From assembly GCA_036267135.1 (NCBI GenBank), contig DATAWQ010000068.1, positions 48,678-112,677 of the forward strand: a stretch of 64,000 nt of DNA, read 5' to 3'. The first letter of the stretch is position 1; every line of letters begins with the position of its first letter. The translations under genes were made by a program, and so were the position numbers. This DNA is from PALSA-505 sp036267135 (GTDB taxonomy: Bacteria > Actinomycetota > Actinomycetes > Streptosporangiales > Streptosporangiaceae). The notes below the pieces were generated by a model. The model was not told the origin of the DNA. It saw only the letters and a program-made list of their open reading frames with translations, and did no database searches. Shown piece by piece: positions 1 through 6,986 of the stretch.

Positions 1-29
1 CCCGGGCCGGGCCGGGCGGAACGGGCATG

Positions 30-755
30 CTATATCGTGCCGCACGCGTTGTCGGCCGTGACCGCGTCGTGGTTCAGCGTGCTCATCACCGAGCTGGGGA
101 TCTGCCCGCCGATCTGGTCGTTACTCGCGATCTTGAGCTGGGTGGTCAGGGCGTGCAGGGCGGTCCTGGCTTCGGGGTTCTTGCTCTTGGCCGCCGCAGC
201 GGCCAGGCGCGCGACGGCGGTGGCCAGGTCGGACGTGGTCTTGTTGCTGCCCGCCCTGGTGTTCAGGTCCACGATGGCCGTGTTGTAGTGCGGCAGGACC
301 CGCTCCTTGAAGTACGCGCAGCCGGGATCGGCCGCCTTGATGATGTGCGGCGCCACGTAAGCGAACCCGCCTGCCCACAGCAGCGACAGCACGATGCCGG
401 TCCAGGCGCGCGCCTGGCCGGTGCGGGCCGTACCGGACCGGGCCAGGCCGGCCACACCGAACCCGAGCCCAAACAGGATACCCAGGCCGGTGACGCCCAG
501 TATGCCGGCGATCAGGGACGCGGTGGCGGCGCGGTTGGACTGAAGCGGCTCGTCAGGGGCCGGGGCAGGGGGCGGCGCGGCGGGAGGTGCCGCGGCGGCG
601 GTGCGGTCCTGCGGTGGTTCGGGTTGGGGTTCGGGTGCGGGCACGGTGGTGCGCGGGAGGGGATTCGTGTCGTCCAGGCTGGGGTCGGCTTCCTCGGCTA
701 CGCCGTGGCCCCCGGTGGCCGGGCCGTCGGCCGCCTGCTCCGCAGGAGTGGGCAT
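30..755 (-). CDS. DUF4190-like small membrane protein
   Basis: 241 aa. The first ~75 residues are rich in Pro, Ala and acidic residues. Two hydrophobic segments follow: one starting after SNRAATASLIAGILG, Gly/Leu-rich and containing GLGFGVAGLARSG, and one around GIVLSLLWAGGFAYV. The short loop with Arg-Ser-Gly between paired helices is the layout of DUF4190 proteins of actinobacteria. The C-terminal ~110 residues are soluble, Ala-rich and helical, and would face outside if the N-terminus is cytoplasmic. Function is unknown. It lies 84 bp downstream of metK on the same strand and may be a separate unit. ATG at 755 is the first start giving the full hydrophobic region. Confidence 0.7.
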   Translation of the reverse strand: MPTPAEQAADGPATGGHGVAEEADPSLDDTNPLPRTTVPAPEPQPEPPQDRTAAAAPPAAPPPAPAPDEPLQSNRAATASLIAGILGVTGLGILFGLGFGVAGLARSGTARTGQARAWTGIVLSLLWAGGFAYVAPHIIKAADPGCAYFKERVLPHYNTAIVDLNTRAGSNKTTSDLATAVARLAAAAAKSKNPEARTALHALTTQLKIASNDQIGGQIPSSVMSTLNHDAVTADNACGTI

Positions 756-839
756 CCGCCATCGCCTTCGAATCGATGCTGCGCACGAGCGTGTTGACCG
801 TATTTTGCCTCTCGGGGTTAACGAGCGTGTGCGGACCGG

Positions 840-2033
840 TCAGAGACCGGCGGCGGCGCGCAGGGCCTCGGTGCGGTCGGTGCGCTCCCAGGAGAAGTCG
901 GGCTCCTCCCGGCCGAAGTGACCGTAGGCCGCGGTCTGCGCGTAGATCGGCCTGAGCAGGTCGAGATCCTTGATGAACGCCGCCGGGCGCAGGTCGAACA
1001 CGGCCATGACCGCGTCCTGGATGCGCTCCACATCGACCCGCTGGGTGCCGAAGCACTCGACGAACAGGCCGACCGGCTTGGCCTTGCCGATCGCGTAGGC
1101 GACCTGGGTCTCGCAGCGGTCGGCCAGCCCGGCGGCCACGATGTTCTTGGCCACCCAGCGCATCGCGTAGGCGGCGCTGCGGTCCACCTTGGAGGGGTCC
1201 TTGCCGGAGAAGGCGCCGCCGCCGTGCCTGGCCATGCCGCCGTACGTGTCGATGATGATCTTGCGGCCGGTCAGCCCGGCGTCGCCCATCGGGCCGCCGA
1301 CCTCGAAACGCCCGGTCGGGTTCACCAGCAGCCGGTAGCCGTTGGTGTCGAGGTCGAGCGCGGCGACGATCGGCTCCACCACGTGCTCACGGATATCGGG
1401 ATCGAGCAGTTCCTTCAGGTCGATGTCGGGCGCGTGCTGCGCGGAGACCACGACCGTGTCCAGCCGCACCGGCTTGTCAGCCGCGTACTCGATGGTGACC
1501 TGGGTCTTGCCGTCCGGGCGGAGGTAGGGCACGGTGCCGCTGCGCCTGGCCTCGGAGAGCCGCCGGGCCAGCTTGTGCGCGAGCATGATCGGGAGCGGCA
1601 TCAGCTCCGGCGTTTCCCGGCAGGCGTAGCCGAACATCATGCCCTGGTCGCCCGCGCCCTGCCGGTCGAACTCCTCGGCGCCCTCGCCCTCGCGGTACTC
1701 GTAGGCGTCGGATACACCCTGCGCGATGTCGGGCGACTGAGATCCGATGGACACGGACACGCCGCAGGACGCGCCGTCGTAGCCCTTGGTCGACGAGTCG
1801 TAGCCGATCTCCAGGATCTTTTCCCTGATGATCCCGGGGATGTCCACATAGGTCTCGGTGGTGACCTCACCGGCCACGTGCACCTGGCCGGTGGTTATCA
1901 GGGTCTCTACGGCGACCCGGCTGCGGGGATCGTCCTTGATCATGCAATCAAGGAGAGCGTCACTGATCTGGTCGGCCATCTTGTCCGGATGACCTTCGGT
2001 GACAGACTCAGAGGTGAAGAGGCGACGAGCCAC
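840..2033 (-). CDS. metK: S-adenosylmethionine synthetase
   Basis: 397 aa, the normal length for bacterial MetK. It makes S-adenosylmethionine from methionine and ATP in the cytoplasm. Visible family signatures are the N-terminal FTSESVTEGHPDKMADQISDA (substrate and Mg binding), GAGDQGMMFGYA in the middle, and GGGAFSGKDPSKVDRSAAY (the phosphate-binding GGGAFSGKD loop). The start is GTG at 2033, giving MARRLFTSESVTEGHPDK, as expected for the family. It follows coaBC on the same strand after 66 bp, a common actinobacterial arrangement. No SAM riboswitch is apparent in the short leader. Confidence 0.98.
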   Translation of the reverse strand: MARRLFTSESVTEGHPDKMADQISDALLDCMIKDDPRSRVAVETLITTGQVHVAGEVTTETYVDIPGIIREKILEIGYDSSTKGYDGASCGVSVSIGSQSPDIAQGVSDAYEYREGEGAEEFDRQGAGDQGMMFGYACRETPELMPLPIMLAHKLARRLSEARRSGTVPYLRPDGKTQVTIEYAADKPVRLDTVVVSAQHAPDIDLKELLDPDIREHVVEPIVAALDLDTNGYRLLVNPTGRFEVGGPMGDAGLTGRKIIIDTYGGMARHGGGAFSGKDPSKVDRSAAYAMRWVAKNIVAAGLADRCETQVAYAIGKAKPVGLFVECFGTQRVDVERIQDAVMAVFDLRPAAFIKDLDLLRPIYAQTAAYGHFGREEPDFSWERTDRTEALRAAAGL

Positions 2034-2099
2034 CTGATTTTCCCATTCCTGCCGTCGGAAGTCTCGCCGCAGTGTACCCGGGCCCGGTCTCGTCCGGAA

Positions 2100-3302
2100 T
2101 TACGGGAGTCTGGCCGCTACGAGATCCCAGATCGCGTCGGCGAGCGCCGTTTTCCTGCCCCGCGGGACTTCGGTGACGCTGCCGTCCGCGCCGAGCACGA
2201 CGGCTTCGTTGTCGATGGTGCCGAACGCGAGGCCGCCGCCGACTTGGTTGACGACGAGCAGATCGCAGCCCTTGCGGGCGAGCTTGGCCCGGCCGTTGGC
2301 GAGCAGGTCCTCGGTCTCGGCGCCGAAGCCGACGACGACCTGGCCCGGATGGCCGCGGTGGGCGCAGAGCCCGGCCAGTACGTCGGGGTTCTCGGCGAGC
2401 GTGATCGGCTCGGGGACCGCGCCGGCCTTCTTGATCTTCGACGCTTGGCGGGCGGCCGGGCGGAAATCGGCAACCGCGGCGGCCATGACCACCGCGTCGG
2501 CGCCGGCCGCGGCGGCGGTCATCGCCTCGCCCAACTGCGTCGCGGACACCACCCTGACGATCTTGGCGCCGGCCGGGTCGTCGAGCGCGACGTTCGCGGA
2601 CACCAGGGTTACCTCCGCTCCCCTGGCCACCGCGGTCCGGGCCAGCGCGTAGCCCTGCAGGCCGGACGACCAGTTGCCGAGGAACCTGACCGGATCCAGT
2701 TCCTCCCTGGTGCCACCGGCCGAGACCACCACGCGGCGGCCCGCCAGGTCGGGGCGCAGCGCCCCGGCGCCCCGGTCGAGCACCCGGAACGCCACCTCGG
2801 CCAGTTCCGCGGGCTCGGGCAGCCGCCCGGGGCCGGTGTCAGGGCCGGTGAGGCGGCCGGTCGCGGGCTCGACCACCAGCGCGCCGCGGTCCCGCAGCAG
2901 CGCGGCGTTGGCCTGGGTGGCCGGGTGCTGCCACATCTCGGTGTGCATGGCCGGCGCGAACACGACCGGGCAGCGGGCCGTCAGCAGGGTGGCGGTCAGC
3001 AGGTCGTCGCTACGCCCGGCGGCCGCCCGGGCCAGCAGGTCCGCGGTGGCCGGGGCGACGAAAACAAGGTCGGCCCACTGTCCCAGCCGGACGTGCGGCA
3101 CCTCGTGCACGTCGGACCACATGTCCGCGGTCGCGGGACGACCGGACAGCGCGGCCCAGGTGGGCTCGCCGACAAAACGGAGCGCGTCGTGGGTGGGGAT
3201 GACCCGCACCTCGCACCCAGCCTCGGACAGACGGCGGAGCAGCTCACAGGCCTTGTAGGCGGAGATGCCGCCGCCGACTCCGAGTATTACGTGCCGGGAC
3301 AT
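2100..3302 (-). CDS. coaBC: Bifunctional phosphopantothenoylcysteine decarboxylase / phosphopantothenate-cysteine ligase
   Basis: 400 aa, full length. This is the coenzyme A pathway enzyme (Dfp) that joins cysteine to 4'-phosphopantothenate and then decarboxylates the product. The N-terminal CoaC flavoprotein half shows GVGGGISAYKACELLR and the FAPAMHTEMW region with its PxMNxxMW-like core. The C-terminal CoaB half shows VVSAGGTREELDPVRFLGN and later DAVVMAAAVADFRP with KIKK, the usual ligase motifs. ATG at 3302 is preceded by GGCAGGGACT. It sits 40 bp after rpoZ. CoA supply also matters for the phosphopantetheine arms of the NRPS carrier domains in this window, though the gene is a housekeeping one. 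Confidence 0.97.
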   Translation of the reverse strand: MSRHVILGVGGGISAYKACELLRRLSEAGCEVRVIPTHDALRFVGEPTWAALSGRPATADMWSDVHEVPHVRLGQWADLVFVAPATADLLARAAAGRSDDLLTATLLTARCPVVFAPAMHTEMWQHPATQANAALLRDRGALVVEPATGRLTGPDTGPGRLPEPAELAEVAFRVLDRGAGALRPDLAGRRVVVSAGGTREELDPVRFLGNWSSGLQGYALARTAVARGAEVTLVSANVALDDPAGAKIVRVVSATQLGEAMTAAAAGADAVVMAAAVADFRPAARQASKIKKAGAVPEPITLAENPDVLAGLCAHRGHPGQVVVGFGAETEDLLANGRAKLARKGCDLLVVNQVGGGLAFGTIDNEAVVLGADGSVTEVPRGRKTALADAIWDLVAARLP

Positions 3303-3342
3303 AGTCCCTGCCGGGGTCCGGAGTGAATCCTGGGCCGGTGGC

Positions 3343-3618
3343 CTAAGCCGCCGGTTCCTCGGTCAGGGTGCTCTCCGCGGCCAGCAGGCGCTCGCGGATC
3401 TCGCGCAGGGCGATCGAGAGCGGCTTCTCCTGAACACGGGTCTCGACCAGGGGGCCGACGTATTCCAGCAGGCCCTCGCCGAGCTGCGCGTAATAGGCGT
3501 TTATCTGCCTGGCCCGCTTAGCAGCCATGATGACCAGGCTGTACTTGCTGTCCACCACGTCGAGAAGCTCGTCGATGGGCGGATTCGTGATGCCTTCGGG
3601 GGAGGGAGTCCCTGCCAC
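3343..3618 (-). CDS. rpoZ: RNA polymerase omega subunit
   Basis: 91 aa, typical of actinobacterial omega. It assists assembly and stability of beta-prime in RNA polymerase. The conserved region is PPIDELLDVVDSKYSLVIMAAKRARQINAYYAQL, followed by the YVGPLVE segment and KPLSIALREI. The start is GTG at 3618 (MAGTPSPEG). The 5' end overlaps the end of the gmk frame by about 118 bp in a different frame, which is unusual. Confidence 0.96.
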   Translation of the reverse strand: MAGTPSPEGITNPPIDELLDVVDSKYSLVIMAAKRARQINAYYAQLGEGLLEYVGPLVETRVQEKPLSIALREIRERLLAAESTLTEEPAA

Positions 3619-4175
3619 CTTCTGCCTTCCATGGAGATGCGGGGTAAACGAACAATCAACGTTACCAGCTCATCGCAAACTTCCTGCACAGAAGTGTTGA
3701 CAAGGGTGACGTCGAACTCCTTCTCGGCGGCCAGCTCGGTCCTGGCCACTTCGAGGCGGCGCTCGATCACATCGGGCGGCTCGGTACCGCGGCCGGTGAG
3801 CCTGCGGACCAGTTCGTCCCAGGACGGCGGGGACAGGAAGACCATCCGCGCGTCTGGCACGGATGCGCGGATCTGCCGGGCACCCGCCAGGTCGATCTCC
3901 AGCAGCACGGGCACGCCCGCGGCGAGCTTGCGCTCCACCGGGGCGCGCGGCGTGCCATGCCGGAGGTTGACGTACGGCGCCCATTCGAGCAGTTCCCCCG
4001 CTGCGATCAGCCGGTCGAACTCACGCTCGTCCACGAAGTAGTACTCACGGCCCTCCTGCTCGCCGGGCCGGGGTGGACGGGTCGTCACCGACACCGATGT
4101 CCACAGCGGGAGGTCCATCTCGCGCAGCCGCGCGAGGACGGTGCTCTTGCCAACACCAGAGGGCCCGGAGAGCAC
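3501..4175 (-). CDS. gmk: Guanylate kinase with an atypical C-terminal extension
   Basis: Phosphorylates GMP to GDP. The P-loop GPSGVGKST is near the N-terminus, and the GMP-binding SVSVTTRPPRPGEQEGREYYFVD block and the EWAPYVN region are typical. Homology ends near DELVTLIV, about residue 180, where guanylate kinases normally stop. The frame continues about 40 residues (RLPRISMEGRRWQG and on) over the first third of rpoZ in another frame. The GTG at 4175 is the only usable start in frame and removes the short N-terminal tail many homologues have. A run of seven C at 4205-4211 lies just upstream. The tail may be real or may reflect an undetected frameshift; the kinase identity is secure. Confidence 0.93.
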   Translation of the reverse strand: MLSGPSGVGKSTVLARLREMDLPLWTSVSVTTRPPRPGEQEGREYYFVDEREFDRLIAAGELLEWAPYVNLRHGTPRAPVERKLAAGVPVLLEIDLAGARQIRASVPDARMVFLSPPSWDELVRRLTGRGTEPPDVIERRLEVARTELAAEKEFDVTLVNTSVQEVCDELVTLIVRLPRISMEGRRWQGLPPPKASRIRPSTSFSTWWTASTAWSSWLLSGPGR

Positions 4176-4261
4176 GGTCAGCCGGGCCCGGTTACCGGGA
4201 GACGCCCCCCCGGAACCGGGCGACGTGGCCGCGGCCGCGCTCTGCAGGCCCTCGGGGTCGG

Positions 4262-4582
4262 TCAGATATCACCGCCGAATTCGGTCTCGAGCGCTGCCCG
4301 CTGGTTGGCACCAAGGCCACCAACGCGCCGGGACTCGGCGATGCCGAGCCGCTCCATGATCTGCCGGGCTCGCACCTTGCCAACGCCGGGCATCGACTCA
4401 AGCAGGGCGGAGACCTTCATCTTGCCTATCACGTCATCCGACTTGCCATCCTTGAGCACCTGGGGCAGCGTCGTGGAGCCGCGCTTGAGGCGATTCTTGA
4501 CCTCCGCGCGCTCTTTGCGGGCCCGGGCCGCCTTCTCCAGGGCGGCAGCACGCTGCTCGGGTGTGAGGGGAGGAAGTGCCAC
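4262..4582 (-). CDS. mihF: Actinobacterial integration host factor
   Basis: 106 aa, matching the mycobacterial/Streptomyces IHF family that binds DNA and shapes the nucleoid. The protein reads MALPPLTPEQRAAALEKAARARKERAEVKNRLKRG, then VLKDGKSDDVIGKMKVSALLESMPGVGKVRARQIMERLGI, with the helix-two-turn-helix GVGKVRA segment, and ends near GLGANQRAALETEFGGDI. GTG at 4582 is preceded by GAGGTG. Its place upstream of gmk and rpoZ is conserved in actinomycetes. Confidence 0.96.
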   Translation of the reverse strand: MALPPLTPEQRAAALEKAARARKERAEVKNRLKRGSTTLPQVLKDGKSDDVIGKMKVSALLESMPGVGKVRARQIMERLGIAESRRVGGLGANQRAALETEFGGDI

Positions 4583-4611
4583 GCCGGTTCACCTCGGGTT
4601 TCGTATCGAAA

Positions 4612-4642
4612 AACTCGCTTCGGGAGGGGAAACTAGCGAGTT
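4612..4642 (-). promoter_or_regulatory. Inverted repeat in the mihF leader
   Basis: Perfect 8-bp arms AACTCGCT and AGCGAGTT are separated by 15 bp, about 30 bp upstream of the mihF start. It could be an operator or an RNA hairpin in the 5' leader. No poly-T tract follows, so a terminator is less likely. Confidence 0.4.
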
Positions 4643-4905
4643 CGGCGCGCTACGGCAACGTGAACACCCGTTTGTCGTGTCACAAATTGCCGATAACTAC
4701 CATCCGCTAATGACCGAATACTAAACGCTACGACCTTGGACCGGAAGCGGGTTCCGCATCAGGGCACCTCAGCCGGGCCTCCGGGGCACTACCGGGGCAA
4801 ATGCCCAGGTGTCAGGTTACGGCCAGGCCATCGGTCCGGGTTTCTTCTCCTCGGCGGTCAGAGTACGGGTCGTCATGACGCAGATTGGGACGGCCGGCCA
4901 AGATT
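4643..4905. other. Intergenic region upstream of mihF
   Basis: About 260 bp between the mihF leader hairpin and the end of the TfoX-domain gene. It contains an AT-richer stretch (about 4675-4735) suitable for a mihF promoter on the minus strand. I see no gene, tRNA or recognisable riboswitch in it. Confidence 0.5.
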
Positions 4906-5232
4906 TTAATTTCGCCGCATTGACCCAGGCGCACGGCGCCGGGCCTTGTTGGCCGCTTTGGTGACGGGTTCGGCGGCCAGCTTGGCCAGCACGGCCCGGG
5001 CCGCGGTGACCAGATCCTCGGGCCGGTTCAGCAAATCAGGATCGACCGGCTGATATTTCCAGCGGTCATCTTGGCGCGACCTGAATCGGAATTCGCCGTC
5101 CCACGCGGCCGCGAACAACAGGCCGCGGTGATAAAAACCCCAGCCGCTGAAGACGCGGCGAACCTCCAGCCCGTCCAGAGCGCCGAGCGCCTCCTCCGCA
5201 TCAATGCGGATCTCGTCCTCCGCCTGCCCCAC
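4906..5232 (-). CDS. TfoX N-terminal domain-like protein
   Basis: 108 aa. The pattern ALGALDGLEVRRVFSGWGFYHRGLLFAA followed by DGEFRFRSRQDDR resembles the TfoX/Sxy N-terminal fold, a small alpha/beta domain with MFGGxGxY-like and xLYLR-like segments. The C-terminus is basic (KAANKARRRAPGSMRRN). Sxy/TfoX proteins regulate competence in gammaproteobacteria, but stand-alone actinobacterial members have no assigned role. GTG at 5232 is the start. No operon partner is evident. Confidence 0.6.
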   Translation of the reverse strand: MGQAEDEIRIDAEEALGALDGLEVRRVFSGWGFYHRGLLFAAAWDGEFRFRSRQDDRWKYQPVDPDLLNRPEDLVTAARAVLAKLAAEPVTKAANKARRRAPGSMRRN

Positions 5233-5306
5233 AGCCGCAGCCTACGCGCGCGGAACGGGGGCAGGGCGGCGGGGAGAGGGGGCAGACGATGTGGGCGTGG
5301 CCGGGA

Positions 5307-6308
5307 TCAGGGGGCGAGGGTGGCGGTCAACGGGTCGCCGCGTTCGAGTATCTCGGCGGCGCCGCGGACGACGCAGCGCAGGGGTTCGTTCACCACCACG
5401 GCGGGGATGCCGGCGATGGCTTCGATGCGGTCGGCCAGGCCTGGCAGCAGGGCACCGCCGCCGGCCAGGCGGATCTTGCCGCGGACGACGTCCTCGGCGA
5501 GGTTGGGCGGGATCTCCGCCAGCATTTCCTCCACCGAGTCGACGATCGCCGTGACCACGTGCTCGAGCGCCCCGGCGATGAGCGAGGCGGGCACCTGCTC
5601 GGTGCGGGGGGTACGGCGGGCGGCGTCGATACCGACCGTTTCGGCCAGTCCGGTGCCGCCGCCGCCCAGCCCGAGCGTCATCTTGAGCCGCCTGGCCGCG
5701 TTGCGGCCCAGGAGGATGCCGAGTTCGGCTCTGACGGTGTCCACGATGGCCTCGTCCATGGCGTTGCCACCCACGCGCAGCGACTTGACCCGGACCAGGT
5801 GAGCCCCGGCCACCACGGCGGCCTCGGTGGTCCCGCCGCCCACGTCCACGATGAGGGCGCCCGCCCCGGCGGCCAGGTCGAGTCCCGCGCCCGCGGCGGC
5901 CGCCACCGGCTCGTCCACCAGGCGCACGGTGCAGCGCGGCTTCGGCGCGCTGGCCGCGGCGGCCAGGGACTGCCGTTCCACATCGGTGGCGCCGCTGGGC
6001 ACGCAGATCACGGCCGTGGGTTTCAGCAGGGTGCGGCGCAGTTTGGCCCGCCGCAGGAAATGCTGCAGCATGACCACCGCGGCGCCCAGGTCGGCGACGA
6101 CACCGTCCCTGAGTGGGTGGATGACCTCGATGTCCTGGGGGTCCTTCCCGGCCAGCGCGTCGGCGGCCGCGCCTGCCGCGGCGACCTTGCCGGTGAGCCG
6201 GTCGAACGCGACCGCGGATGGCTCGTCGACCAGCAGCCCGCGGCCGGCCACCCAGACCAGGGTGTTGACCGTGCCGAGATCAATCGCCACACCCGCCCGG
6301 AACCTCAT
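5307..6308 (-). CDS. MreB/Mbl-like bacterial actin
   Basis: About 333 aa from ATG at 6308. The actin-fold nucleotide motifs are present: phosphate 1 AIDLGTVNTLVWV, connect-1/phosphate 2 ALIVDVGGGTTEAAVV, and an adenosine-loop segment IRLAGGGALLPGL. MreB polymerises under the membrane and guides cell-wall synthesis; in actinomycetes MreB paralogues act in spore-wall formation or have unknown roles. No mreC, mreD or rodA lies beside it, unlike the classic mre operon, so this is probably an extra stand-alone paralogue. A longer frame extends upstream of 6308 but its sequence is not MreB-like. Confidence 0.88.
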   Translation of the reverse strand: MRFRAGVAIDLGTVNTLVWVAGRGLLVDEPSAVAFDRLTGKVAAAGAAADALAGKDPQDIEVIHPLRDGVVADLGAAVVMLQHFLRRAKLRRTLLKPTAVICVPSGATDVERQSLAAAASAPKPRCTVRLVDEPVAAAAGAGLDLAAGAGALIVDVGGGTTEAAVVAGAHLVRVKSLRVGGNAMDEAIVDTVRAELGILLGRNAARRLKMTLGLGGGGTGLAETVGIDAARRTPRTEQVPASLIAGALEHVVTAIVDSVEEMLAEIPPNLAEDVVRGKIRLAGGGALLPGLADRIEAIAGIPAVVVNEPLRCVVRGAAEILERGDPLTATLAP

Positions 6309-6496
6309 GAACTCCCGCCTCCGACCCGACAACCCCCGCTCCGTCAGCTTAGGGGGCATGCCCGTCCGCCGTGGGCGGTCGGGGTGAGCGGCGATGGCCG
6401 GGGGCGAAGAGGCCCTGGTGGGCAGCGCCGGCCCGGGTGAGCAGAAGGGTCTTGCCCACGGTGGCCCGGGCGCCGATGGCGGCGGGACGGGTGAGG

Positions 6497-6865
6497 TCAG
6501 GACGGGCGCGGGTCGCCGCAGGTGGCGTGCTTGAGCGGCCAGACCTCGATGGGCAGGGTGATGGCTTTGGCGAGCTTGCGGCCCCATTCGAGCGCGGCGT
6601 CCAGGTCGGGGGCATCGACCACGGTGAAGCCGCCGATGTGCTCCTTGCCTTCCAGGTAAGGCCCGTCGGTCATCAGCACGTCGCCGTCCTTCACCTTCAT
6701 GACGGTCGCGGTGCTGGGCGCGTGCAGGCCGCCGGTGAAGACCCAGACGCCCGCGGCCTTCATCTCGGCGTTGACCGCCTGGACGTCCCGCATGATCGGC
6801 TCCAGGAACTCCGGCGGCGGCGGGTCGCCGTCGGGCTGATAGATGGTGAGCATGTAGTTCGGCAT
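6497..6865 (-). CDS. YCII-family (DGPF domain) protein
   Basis: 122 aa. It starts MPNYMLTIYQPDG and contains GVWVFTGGLHAPSTATVMKVKDGDVLMTDGPYLEGKEHIGGFTVVDAPDLDAALEWGRKLA. The TDGPY..KE.IGGF segment is the hallmark of the YCII/DGPF family, dimeric ferredoxin-like proteins often encoded next to ECF sigma factors. No sigma factor gene is beside this one. Function is unknown. Confidence 0.88.
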   Translation of the reverse strand: MPNYMLTIYQPDGDPPPPEFLEPIMRDVQAVNAEMKAAGVWVFTGGLHAPSTATVMKVKDGDVLMTDGPYLEGKEHIGGFTVVDAPDLDAALEWGRKLAKAITLPIEVWPLKHATCGDPRPS

Positions 6866-6986
6866 TACGTGCCTCCACGGGCTGGCGCCGGCCCGTTGGC
6901 CGGTCTGTCACTGCCTACACGAACGCCCGGTGGCCCGATCGACATCGGTGGCCGGGATTTATCAGCCACGACGATAACGGGCGTGG

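Noticed and set aside
918..3326. Long plus-strand frame (802 codons) opposite metK and coaBC
   Set aside because: It is fully antisense to two clear genes and shows no family pattern, only shadow composition of high-GC DNA.
6309..6911. N-terminal extension of the MreB frame to 6911
   Set aside because: The added ~200 residues lack MreB similarity and overlap the YCII gene; the ATG at 6308 starts the actin fold.
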